A stretch of 5,903 nt of DNA from Chloroflexota bacterium (GTDB lineage: Bacteria > Chloroflexota > Dehalococcoidia > Tepidiformales > Tepidiformaceae), in the NCBI GenBank assembly GCA_025350285.1, contig JANXYE010000678.1:1-5903 (forward strand). Reading direction: 5' to 3'. The translations under genes were made by a program, and so were the position numbers. Shown in pieces: positions 1 to 5,747 of this stretch (positions are counted from its first letter, which is position 1; each line of letters starts with the position of its first letter). Below the pieces are notes generated by a model. It searched no databases. It was not told where the DNA came from and saw only the letters and a list, made by a program, of their open reading frames with translations.

Positions 1-16
1 CCGCGACGCTCGGCGC

Positions 17-22
17 TATACT
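17..22 (+). promoter_or_regulatory. Candidate -10 box (TATACT) of a leaderless promoter
   Basis: TATACT differs from the bacterial -10 consensus TATAAT at one base. It ends seven bases before the GTG at position 30, so transcription would begin at about 29-30, on the start codon itself. That implies a leaderless mRNA and fits the lack of a Shine-Dalgarno sequence here. A -35 element with normal spacing would lie off the left edge and cannot be checked. Confidence 0.5.
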
Positions 23-29
23 CGATGGC

Positions 30-446
30 GTGCTCAAGCCACGCACGACGGTCTGGGGACTACCACTTCGCACCCAGCATGTCAGCTGGATGTTGCTCGT
101 TGCGCTGCTCCCAACGCTCCTCTTCTTCGGTCACTGGCCCGACGTCCACGTCAGCCTCCCCGGCTCTGGCCTAACACTCACCGTCCCGGTCATCGGGCAC
201 GGCGGCGGCGAGGAGGAGATCCATGGCAGCGCCTCAGATGCCGAGGCGCACCCCGACCAGCACTGCCACACGAACGTCGGCTCCTGTTCTGATGTGCCCT
301 TCACGGGAGTCAGCGCCTTTGCTCTGCTCTCCGAGAGCGTTAGTTGCATCGGCCGCGCGGAGGCGCTCGTCGGTCTAGAATGGTCATCTTGGCAGCCCAC
401 GGCGGAGGCCACCGTTCCGCCCCGACTCCGGCCTCCGCGCGCCTGA
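30..446 (+). CDS. Small His/Cys-containing membrane protein, function unknown
   Basis: The gene encodes 138 residues from a GTG start. I do not recognise a named family. A strongly hydrophobic helix at about residues 18-36 (including LLVALLPTLLFFGHW) is probably a signal anchor or transmembrane segment. After it comes a His-rich stretch with H57, H65 and H74, leading into a compact cluster H78-C79-H80 and C86 (HCHTNVGSC), which looks like a possible metal site. A weaker hydrophobic stretch covers about 91-107, and the C-terminus is Pro/Arg-rich. The GTG start was chosen because it sits seven bases after a good -10 box; an internal ATG at residue 21 is the alternative but would cut into the hydrophobic helix. 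The gene lies 49 bases upstream of a CopC gene in the same direction, so a role in copper or other metal binding is plausible but inferred only from residues and context. Confidence 0.7.
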   Translation: MLKPRTTVWGLPLRTQHVSWMLLVALLPTLLFFGHWPDVHVSLPGSGLTLTVPVIGHGGGEEEIHGSASDAEAHPDQHCHTNVGSCSDVPFTGVSAFALLSESVSCIGRAEALVGLEWSSWQPTAEATVPPRLRPPRA

Positions 447-483
447 GTCACCCTCCGCTCCCTAGGCCTAAGTTGTCGTTCCC

Positions 484-490
484 GAGGAGG
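484..490 (+). promoter_or_regulatory. Strong ribosome binding site for the first CopC gene
   Basis: GAGGAGG lies five bases before the ATG at 496 and fixes that start. It is the only strong Shine-Dalgarno sequence seen before a start in this window; the other genes appear leaderless or translationally coupled. Confidence 0.8.
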
Positions 491-495
491 AACCC

Positions 496-1209
496 ATGTC
501 TCGACTTGGTTCAAAGTGGGCTGCCCGCGCTGGCCTGCTGCTTGGGGCGGCGCTGATCGCGAGCAGTATTGCCGTGTCCGCGTTCGCGCACGCCCGCCCC
601 GTTTCCGTCTCTCCCGGCGATGGCGCCGTTCTCACTACCGCACCGTCGCAAGTCTCGATGGATCCCAGCGAGGAGGTCTCGCGCAAGCCCGGAGACAATA
701 GCCTAACGCTGATCTCCAGCGCCGGCGCTCCGGTCGCATCGGCCTTCACCGTGAGTTCCACGTATCTCCGCCTTTCGCTCCCGGTTCCCGCAGGGCTGGT
801 GGTCGGTAAATACACGGTCCGCTGGTTGACCACGAGCGCCGCCGACGGCGACGCGGCTACCGGCACCTGGACGTTTACCTATGACCCATCAAAGGCGCCG
901 TCCGCAGGCAACACTGATCCGGTCGATCATGGCTCGGACGTCCAACCCGCCGCTACGCCCACCACTCCGGCCGCCACAACAACCGCAACGCCGGGGACGG
1001 CAACGGCGGCGGCGACATCGACGGCAACCGCACCAGCGGCCGTCACCGCCGCGCGGCCCGCGCCTCCGGCTTCAGGGACCGGGGTCACTCCGCCGGGTAC
1101 GGGCCTCGCTATCTGGCTGAGGCTTAGCGGAGGACTTGTCCTCCTGGCTTCCCTTGCCTTCCTCTACGCCTCGCGCCGTTCTGGTCAGCCAAGGTCGCAC
1201 CGCCGATGA
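496..1209 (+). CDS. Tail-anchored CopC-domain protein (copper-binding, exported)
   Basis: The protein has 237 residues. A signal peptide covers about residues 1-31 and ends AFA, so the mature protein would begin with H32 (HARP). This is the classic CopC arrangement, in which the N-terminal His with its free amine helps bind Cu(II). The CopC beta-sandwich spans about 32-131, including the SPGDGAVL segment, the GKYTVRW strand and the final GTWTFTYDP strand. A low-complexity Thr/Ala/Pro linker (about 132-197) leads to one C-terminal transmembrane helix (about 203-225) and a basic tail, so the domain is tethered outside the membrane. The usual Asp-Gly-His metal motif reads D117-G118-D119, so the second copper His is missing. 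The body also departs from ordinary CopC in the MDPSEEVSRKPGDN segment, which is similar to the CopC at 2033. It is followed after nine bases by a lipoprotein gene. The fold is clear; actual copper binding is uncertain because of the DGD change. Confidence 0.88.
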   Translation: MSRLGSKWAARAGLLLGAALIASSIAVSAFAHARPVSVSPGDGAVLTTAPSQVSMDPSEEVSRKPGDNSLTLISSAGAPVASAFTVSSTYLRLSLPVPAGLVVGKYTVRWLTTSAADGDAATGTWTFTYDPSKAPSAGNTDPVDHGSDVQPAATPTTPAATTTATPGTATAAATSTATAPAAVTAARPAPPASGTGVTPPGTGLAIWLRLSGGLVLLASLAFLYASRRSGQPRSHRR

Positions 1210-1218
1210 GTAGCTTCG

Positions 1219-1692
1219 ATGGTACGTAGGATCACTTTCTGTGCGCTCGTCCTCGTGGCGCTAACCACCATCGCCTTCGCCGCCGCCTGCGGCGACGATG
1301 CCGCAACCACCAAGAGGACGGCCGAGACGCCCATCGCGGCCGTTCTCGCCGCCTCGATCGACTACCTCGACCGGGCGGGACTGCATGACATCGACAACTC
1401 TATCAACGCCAATGCCACGGTCCCTGCAACCGCACGGACCGTGGCTCTTCACGCCCAGGACGTCGTGGTCCTTACGAAGTGGCCGACGGAAGTCCAGGAC
1501 CAGGCCACCAGGCTGGCCGCCATCTTTGGCGACCTGGCCACGGCGCTTGATTCCGACAAGCCCGACACGAAGGCCGCGGGCAACGCGGCGAAGAAAGCAC
1601 ACGAAGCTGAACATGACTTTAGCCGCGCCGTCTGGGAGTACCTGAGCAAACAGGCCAACACGGGGGCATCCACCAGCGGGACCAACAAGTAG
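1219..1692 (+). CDS. Small helical lipoprotein, function unknown
   Basis: The protein has 157 residues. A signal sequence (VRR then a hydrophobic run) ends in a lipobox-like AAAC with C24, followed by GDD, as expected for a lipoprotein held on the outer face of the membrane. The -3 residue is Ala rather than the usual Leu, so lipidation is likely but not certain. The mature part looks almost wholly alpha-helical, with helices at about 37-54, 69-86, 89-111 and 116-146, suggesting a four-helix bundle. H128 and H132 sit four residues apart (HEAEH) on the last helix, with H56 and H78 elsewhere, so a metal site is possible but unproven. The tail is Ser/Thr/Gly-rich. I do not recognise a family. 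The ATG lies nine bases after the CopC stop with no good ribosome binding site, implying translational coupling, and a hairpin terminator follows. Context suggests a partner in periplasmic metal handling; this is inference. Confidence 0.8.
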   Translation: MVRRITFCALVLVALTTIAFAAACGDDAATTKRTAETPIAAVLAASIDYLDRAGLHDIDNSINANATVPATARTVALHAQDVVVLTKWPTEVQDQATRLAAIFGDLATALDSDKPDTKAAGNAAKKAHEAEHDFSRAVWEYLSKQANTGASTSGTNK

Positions 1693-1713
1693 CCGCTGCC
1701 GCTCCCGCAATCA

Positions 1714-1745
1714 GGAGAGGCCCGCTCGAACGAGCGGGCCTCTCC
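1714..1745 (+). terminator. Hairpin terminator after the first cluster
   Basis: A perfect 15-bp inverted repeat (GGAGAGGCCCGCTCG and its complement) is separated by only two bases and begins 21 bases after the lipoprotein stop codon. In practice a loop of about four to six bases would form. The run of T expected of a standard intrinsic terminator is missing: the following bases are ACCTCCTTGTTC. It is the strongest perfect inverted repeat I found and lies exactly at the end of a gene cluster, so a terminator or mRNA 3'-end stabiliser is the best reading. Confidence 0.7.
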
Positions 1746-1871
1746 ACCTCCTTGTTCGAACCCAATCCATTTCACAGGGGGTGGGCGTCAGATTTTTGCA
1801 CAAGGGCAGGGAACCTCGTTCGACCGCATCTCGGCCGCCCGGCCGCGGGCCCACTGCAGAGACCGCTCCGT

Positions 1872-1889
1872 ATCCGTCGCGGCCAGGAT
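1872..1889 (-). repeat. Dispersed repeat copy A (inverted relative to copy B)
   Basis: Read on the minus strand this is ATCCTGGCCGCGACGGAT, identical over 18 bases to the plus strand at 4849-4866. Similarity extends a few bases further on one side (GGCA here, GGCC in the other copy). Both copies lie in non-coding DNA beside the second copper operon. An 18-base exact match in under 6 kb is unlikely by chance, even allowing for high GC. A REP-like or other small dispersed element is the likely explanation. Confidence 0.6.
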
Positions 1890-1934
1890 TGCCGCGTGCG
1901 TGCCTCTTGATTCGCGAGGCCAATCCTGGCCGCG
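1878..1934. repeat. Large imperfect hairpin in the intergenic region
   Basis: Arms CGCGGCCAGGATTG (1878-1891) and CAATCCTGGCCGCG (1921-1934) are perfect complements over 14 bases. A nested 5-bp stem (GCCTC 1902-1906 with GAGGC 1916-1920) stacks directly on the right arm, leaving a ten-base bulge on the left. The arms contain the core of the dispersed repeat (ATCCTGGCCGCG), so this may be a paired REP-like unit. It could also act as a transcribed RNA structure. It sits about 100 bases before the second CopC start. Confidence 0.6.
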
Positions 1935-2019
1935 CGCTCTACGCCACGAGCCGTCCTCTGACGGGAGGCGTGAGCGCTTCCGAAAAGGCGTCTTTCGTAG
2001 TCTGTTCAAGCGCGACCGA

Positions 2020-2025
2020 TAGACT
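2020..2025 (+). promoter_or_regulatory. Candidate -10 box (TAGACT) of a leaderless promoter
   Basis: TAGACT ends seven bases before the ATG at 2033, the same spacing as TATACT before the GTG at 30. No Shine-Dalgarno sequence is present in the bases between, so a leaderless transcript is likely. No convincing -35 hexamer was found 16-18 bases upstream, so the promoter may be weak or need an activator. Confidence 0.4.
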
Positions 2026-2032
2026 GCCAAGC

Positions 2033-2623
2033 ATGAAGGTATTGGCCGTCGTGCTGGTAGCGCTCGCGTCGCTTATGTGCGTGACGGCCGTCTTTGCACA
2101 CGCTCAACCGGCGACCATTAAGCCAGGCGACAAGGCGGTGGTCACCAGCCCGCCCGCCTCAATCGACATGGAGATGAGCCAGGAGATGGCGCGCAACGAA
2201 GGCGCTAATGGGATCCATGTGCTCGACGCGGCCGGCAAGGAAGTCACGACGACCGCCGCCGTGATCGACAATGGCAACCGGCGGCGGCTCTCGGTGGCGA
2301 TGCCCTCCAGCCTCGCGCCAGGGGCCTACACCGTGAACTGGAAGACCCTCAGCGCGGACGACGGCGATCCGGCGGACGGCCAGTTCAGCTTCACCTACAA
2401 CCCAGGCGGCAAAGCCGACCCCGGCCAGGAGCGTGTGCGCGAGGAACTCGCCGGCGCGGTCTCGCCGGCCCCCACGGCGAGTTCACCGGCGCCAGCGGCG
2501 CTCGCGCCGTCCGTGGGCGCGGATGGCGGCGGGACCTCGTGGGTGCTCGTGATAGCGGTGGCCGTCGGGATGTTCGTCGCCGGGAGCGGGACGACCTTCC
2601 TGCTTGTGCAGCGGGCGCCATGA
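2033..2623 (+). CDS. Second tail-anchored CopC-domain protein
   Basis: The protein has 196 residues. The start at 2033 gives a compact signal peptide (about 1-22, ending VFA), so H23 becomes the mature N-terminus (HAQP), the conserved Cu(II)-binding position of CopC. The frame is open further upstream, but that extension would bury the signal peptide. The CopC domain covers about 23-125, with GIHVLDAAGKEV, GAYTVNW and FSFTYNPG as typical strands. The usual DGH motif is D110-G111-D112, as in the first CopC gene. A Met-containing segment M46-E-M48-S-Q-E-M52 could offer thioether ligands, but it does not obviously align with the Met loop of Pseudomonas CopC. An Ala/Pro/Ser linker (about 140-166) leads to a transmembrane helix (about 170-192). 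The stop codon overlaps the next start (ATGA), so it is translationally coupled to the CopC-CopD fusion. It is a clear paralogue of the protein at 496-1209. Confidence 0.88.
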   Translation: MKVLAVVLVALASLMCVTAVFAHAQPATIKPGDKAVVTSPPASIDMEMSQEMARNEGANGIHVLDAAGKEVTTTAAVIDNGNRRRLSVAMPSSLAPGAYTVNWKTLSADDGDPADGQFSFTYNPGGKADPGQERVREELAGAVSPAPTASSPAPAALAPSVGADGGGTSWVLVIAVAVGMFVAGSGTTFLLVQRAP

Positions 2624-4800
2624 AGCTGCGCCGCGCGGGGGCGCTTGCCGCGCTGGCGGTGTTGTTCGCCGTGCTGCTTCCGCGGACTGCTTCTGGTCAC
2701 GCGGCCCTGATCAGGGCGGACCCGGCCGAGAACGCTTTCCTGCAGCGGTCGCCGCCGGCGATTTCGCTGACATTCGTCGAGACCGTCGATCACCAGTCGA
2801 GTTCAATCAAACTGCTGAACGCACAGGCCCAGCTGGTCACGACCGGGGTGCTCGTCGTATCGCCCGACGGGCTAACGTTGCGGGTGGACCTGCAGGTACT
2901 GAAGCCTGGCATCTACAACGTGCTCTGGGCGAACGTTTCAACCGTCGATGGGCACGCCCTGCGCGGTTCGTACCCGTTTACGGTGCTGAACGCGGACGGG
3001 ACGTTGCCAGCCGAGACGAACTCCGTCGCCGGGCTCGGGAGTGAGCCCGACCCGGCGCCGCTGGCCGAGGGCATCGCCGTACGAGCCCTGTCGCTGCTCG
3101 GGCTGGCGCTGGTGGGAGCGGGCGTGCTCATCCTGCTCATCTTCCCGGCCACGCTGAGTTCGGCCCGGCGAGGGCTGCGCCTGTGCGCGTTCGCGGGCAT
3201 CGCGGTCCTGGCGGTAGCCACGCTCCTCAACCTCCAGCTCCTCCGCGAAACGTACCCGGACCGCGACCTCTGGAGCGTCGTCCGCGAAACGCGCAGCGGC
3301 TCCTACTGGCTGGTGCGCCTCGGGGCGCTGCCGATCCTGGCCGTCGGGACATGGCTGCTCCTCGAATCGAGGCGGACGGCATCCGCCGCGGTGCTCGCCG
3401 GTGGTATCGCCTACCTCTGGGCGTATTCGGCCACCAGCCACGCGGCGGCCGGAGCGGGCAGCGGGTGGGCGATTGCGTTCGATATGCTTCATGGGCTCAC
3501 CGCGGTGGCATGGATTGGAGGCGTCGTCGGGGTCGCGCTGACGGCGCGCCTCGGCGGGAAGTCACCAGACTACCGGGTGGTGATGCCGCGCTTCGGGCTA
3601 CTCGCCTCGGTAATGGTCTTCCTGTTACTGGCGACCGGCTTCTTAAGCAGCCTCGTCGAACTCGACTCGTTGGACCAGCTCTGGACAACGCGGTATGGCT
3701 GGACCCTGACCGTGAAGCTCGGGCTGATGATGCCGCTGCTCTTGGTGGCGCTGTACAACGCCCGGCGCGGGGCGAAACAGCTCGCGGCCGAGGCGCCCGG
3801 CGAACCCCGGCGCTTCGTGCGGTTCGCCGTGGCCGAAGCGGTGCTGGGAGGGCTCGTCGTCGCGGCGGCCGCGGGGCTCACGCAGACAACCGTCGCGAAA
3901 TCCGTATTCGACCGGCCGAGCGACAAGCCTTTCGACCAGGTAAGCACGGCCGACGCCGTCACCACACGGCTCCAGATCGACCCGAACCGGACCGGTCTGA
4001 ACACGTACACGATCACGCTGGCGGACGCCGCCGGCCAGCCGATAGCCGCTGACCGCGTGCGCCTGACGTTCCGTTACCTCGACGACCAGAGCGTTGGGCC
4101 GTCCACGCTCACGCTCGTGGCGTCGGAAGCCGGGAAGTCGTTCGGGCAGGGGCCGTATTTCACGCTCGAAGGCGGGTGGCGCGTGGAGGTCGAGATCCGC
4201 CGCGCGAACGTCGACGACGTGAAGGTCTTCTTCCAGGTGCGTCCCGCCGGCAACGCCATCGGCACAGTACGGACCGGAGGCGACTGGGCGAACCCGGCGC
4301 CGGGGGTGGGCTGGAACAAGCTTGCGGGGTTCATCGCCGCGCTCGTTGGGGTCGGGGTCGTCGCGTTCAAGGGGCGAGTTCGCCGCCGCGGCACCACCTA
4401 CGTGTGGGCAACGAACGGAGCGACCCTGGCGGCCTTCGGGCTCGCCGGCCTGCTCCTCTTCGGCGTGCATAGCCATGACGCAATCGGGACGTTGCCAACG
4501 AACCCGATCTTCCCCGATCAAAACTCGATCTCGCACGGGCGCACGATCTTTCAGCAGAACTGCGCCGCCTGCCATGGCATATCCGGTGTGCCGCCCACAG
4601 GCCTGGACCTGAGCCCATACCCGCTCGACCTGACGATCCACGTCCCCGTACACCCGGACGGGCAACTCTTCCAGTTCATCTCAAATGGCATCCCGAACTC
4701 GGCGATGCGTTCTTGGAGTTCCGGCCGCGGTGGGCTGACAGACGAACAGATTTGGCACGTCGTGAATTACCTCCGGACCCTCACGGCGTCGGATCGGTAG
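2620..4800 (+). CDS. CopC-CopD copper protein fused to a YtkA/FixH-like domain and cytochrome c
   Basis: The protein has 726 residues; the ATG overlaps the previous stop by four bases, and the open frame upstream of it lacks a signal peptide. In order: signal peptide (about 1-26); CopC domain beginning at mature H27 and ending near 122, with an intact D110-G111-H112 motif; a CopD membrane domain of about eight helices (about 151-421), with SHAAA (H274), DMLHGLTAVAWIGG (H291) and the TTRYGWTLTVKL segment; an outside beta domain (about 445-541) resembling the YtkA/FixH-like domain of YcnJ-type proteins; two more helices (about 567-585 and 597-616); and a class I cytochrome c domain (about 636-722) with one heme site C648-A-A-C651-H652 and likely axial ligand M696 in NSAMRSWS. 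CopC-CopD proteins bind outside copper and are linked to copper uptake or delivery. The attached heme domain is unusual and suggests coupling to electron transfer. The domain calls are firm; transport direction and redox role are inference. Confidence 0.9.
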   Translation: MKLRRAGALAALAVLFAVLLPRTASGHAALIRADPAENAFLQRSPPAISLTFVETVDHQSSSIKLLNAQAQLVTTGVLVVSPDGLTLRVDLQVLKPGIYNVLWANVSTVDGHALRGSYPFTVLNADGTLPAETNSVAGLGSEPDPAPLAEGIAVRALSLLGLALVGAGVLILLIFPATLSSARRGLRLCAFAGIAVLAVATLLNLQLLRETYPDRDLWSVVRETRSGSYWLVRLGALPILAVGTWLLLESRRTASAAVLAGGIAYLWAYSATSHAAAGAGSGWAIAFDMLHGLTAVAWIGGVVGVALTARLGGKSPDYRVVMPRFGLLASVMVFLLLATGFLSSLVELDSLDQLWTTRYGWTLTVKLGLMMPLLLVALYNARRGAKQLAAEAPGEPRRFVRFAVAEAVLGGLVVAAAAGLTQTTVAKSVFDRPSDKPFDQVSTADAVTTRLQIDPNRTGLNTYTITLADAAGQPIAADRVRLTFRYLDDQSVGPSTLTLVASEAGKSFGQGPYFTLEGGWRVEVEIRRANVDDVKVFFQVRPAGNAIGTVRTGGDWANPAPGVGWNKLAGFIAALVGVGVVAFKGRVRRRGTTYVWATNGATLAAFGLAGLLLFGVHSHDAIGTLPTNPIFPDQNSISHGRTIFQQNCAACHGISGVPPTGLDLSPYPLDLTIHVPVHPDGQLFQFISNGIPNSAMRSWSSGRGGLTDEQIWHVVNYLRTLTASDR

Positions 4801-5051
4801 CATCGGTCCGGCTTGGAAGCACCTCCGCGCCGCGACCACCCGTCGGCCATCCTGGCCGCGACGGATTATCACGACATGCTGGTCGCCGCTGGGTCTCGGC
4901 ACGGCGGTCCCTGGAGCGAGCAGGGCGCTTCACCGTTCAAGCCTCCCCCGTTTTCAGCGCTCCTGTGGTTCCGCCTTCCTACGCTGGCCAAGGGGCCCGG
5001 ATGACACTTGGGTCACGATCATCGCCGCGGCGGACTCAGAACTCAGGCTCT
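4801..5051. other. Intergenic region between converging genes
   Basis: About 250 bases separate two stop codons facing each other. Short open frames cross it, but none has a signal, domain or plausible start. It contains the dispersed repeat copy and its small hairpin. No strong bidirectional terminator with T-runs was seen. Confidence 0.6.
4840..4866 (+). repeat. Dispersed repeat copy B with a small hairpin
   Basis: Positions 4849-4866 read ATCCTGGCCGCGACGGAT, identical to the complement of 1872-1889. Just before it, CCGTCG (4840-4845) pairs with CGACGG (4859-4864), and GCC (4846-4848) with GGC (4854-4856), leaving a two-base bulge and a five-base loop. It lies 40 bases after the stop of the CopC-CopD fusion, so besides being a dispersed element it might serve as that gene's transcript end. 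There is no T-run. Confidence 0.55.
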
Positions 5052-5714
5052 TCAACACTCCGGGTTGAGTGAAGCGAAGTTCGCCGTCTTAAACGTCGCC
5101 GTCGCCTCGTCAAAGACAACGCCAACTTCACCGAGGTGGGTCTCGACGAGCCACTTGCCACGCCCGGCGTAATAGAGGTGTACCGGCGATGGCCACGGCT
5201 TGCCCTCGGGCGGCAGTTCGACGCACTGCCGGAACGTCTTGCCCGAAGGCAGCCGGGCATCCGCCGCAAGCGCGAGGACGGCCACGTCAGTGTACTTCGG
5301 GACGTCGGACGCGGCCGCCGTGGGCGAGGGTGCTGGCGTCGCGGCCGGTGGCGGCGAAGAAGCCACCACGGCCCGTGGCGGCAAGGGCGGGGCGAAGTGC
5401 GTATCAGCCGGCGCCGTGGACCGCGGCTGCGTGGTGGGGGCAGGTGCCGTGGCACCGGGTGCGACCACGGTGACATCTGCTGCGGGCGTTAAAGAGGCGG
5501 TGGGCGTGGGAGCCTGTGTTTCACCCGGCGGCGGAGTAGTAGCGACAAGGGCCGCCGCTTGCGTCGGGCGGATGACGGCGCCCAGGGGAAGCCCGCCCGA
5601 GGCTGGCGTCGTCGGACTCGCGCACTCAGCTAGCACGAGCCCACCGAGCAGCACCCCGCCGGCCAGGGCGAGCATTGCAATGCGCAGCGGCGAGGGCCCA
5701 GTCGCGGAAGCCAC
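5052..5714 (-). CDS. Exported Pro/Thr/Ala-rich protein with a small C-terminal domain
   Basis: The protein has 220 residues from a GTG start. A hydrophobic segment (about 10-29) is followed by C31 in LVLAEC. This resembles a lipobox, but Glu at -1 is not typical, so it may be a membrane anchor or signal peptide rather than a lipoprotein signal. Residues about 32-136 form a low-complexity Pro/Thr/Ala linker of the kind that spans a cell envelope. The folded part, about 137-220, starts at DVPKYTDVAVLAL and includes WPSPVHLYYAGRGKWLVE and VGVVFDEATATFK. Its Cys residues C164 and C220 (the last residue) could form a disulfide. I do not recognise the family. It starts 33 bases after the stop of the partial gene upstream, so the two are probably co-transcribed, although a -10-like TACACT lies just before the start. 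Its direction opposes the copper genes, and nothing in it shows a copper role. Confidence 0.78.
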   Translation of the reverse strand: MASATGPSPLRIAMLALAGGVLLGGLVLAECASPTTPASGGLPLGAVIRPTQAAALVATTPPPGETQAPTPTASLTPAADVTVVAPGATAPAPTTQPRSTAPADTHFAPPLPPRAVVASSPPPAATPAPSPTAAASDVPKYTDVAVLALAADARLPSGKTFRQCVELPPEGKPWPSPVHLYYAGRGKWLVETHLGEVGVVFDEATATFKTANFASLNPEC

Positions 5715-5719
5715 GCTTC

Positions 5720-5725
5720 AGTGTA
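5720..5725 (-). promoter_or_regulatory. Possible -10 box (TACACT) before the minus-strand exported protein
   Basis: On the minus strand TACACT ends five bases before the GTG start at 5714, with no Shine-Dalgarno sequence. This is close to the arrangement at 17-30 and 2020-2033. No clear -35 hexamer was found, and the gene may simply be read through from its upstream neighbour. Confidence 0.3.
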
Positions 5726-5747
5726 GTGCCGGGCGCGGCGGCCAGCG

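Larger units (their letters stand above)
1746..2032. other. Intergenic region before the second operon
   Basis: About 290 bases lie between the hairpin and the second CopC start. An open frame runs through from 1781 into the CopC gene, but its upstream part (Arg/Pro-rich, no signal or domain) looks non-coding, and the true signal peptide begins at 2033. The stretch contains a large hairpin (1878-1934), one copy of a short dispersed repeat (1872-1889), and a candidate -10 box at its right end. No tRNA or other RNA gene was recognised. Confidence 0.7.

Noticed and set aside
1751..1770. TTCGAACCC segment resembling a tRNA T-arm
   Set aside because: The bases flanking the loop do not pair as a T-stem, and no acceptor, D-arm or anticodon arm is found nearby.
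1781..2032. In-frame N-terminal extension of the second CopC protein from an upstream start at 1781
   Set aside because: It is Arg/Pro-rich with no domain, it contains the hairpin and dispersed repeat, and it would bury an obvious signal peptide that starts at 2033 just after a -10-like box.
2539..2619. Upstream start at 2539 for the CopC-CopD fusion
   Set aside because: The added 27 residues are highly charged and lie inside the preceding CopC tail in another frame. The ATG at 2620 gives a proper signal peptide and the common ATGA overlap.
3643..4665. Long minus-strand open frame opposite the CopC-CopD fusion (340 codons)
   Set aside because: It is Arg-rich, without a signal or domain, and lies wholly opposite a gene with clear domains and motifs. 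Such antisense frames are common in GC-rich DNA.
4801..5051. Search for CRISPR repeats, an insertion sequence or an intrinsic terminator in the convergent gap
   Set aside because: No regularly spaced repeats, no transposase fragment and no hairpin followed by T-run were found; only the 18-base dispersed repeat and its small hairpin are supported.
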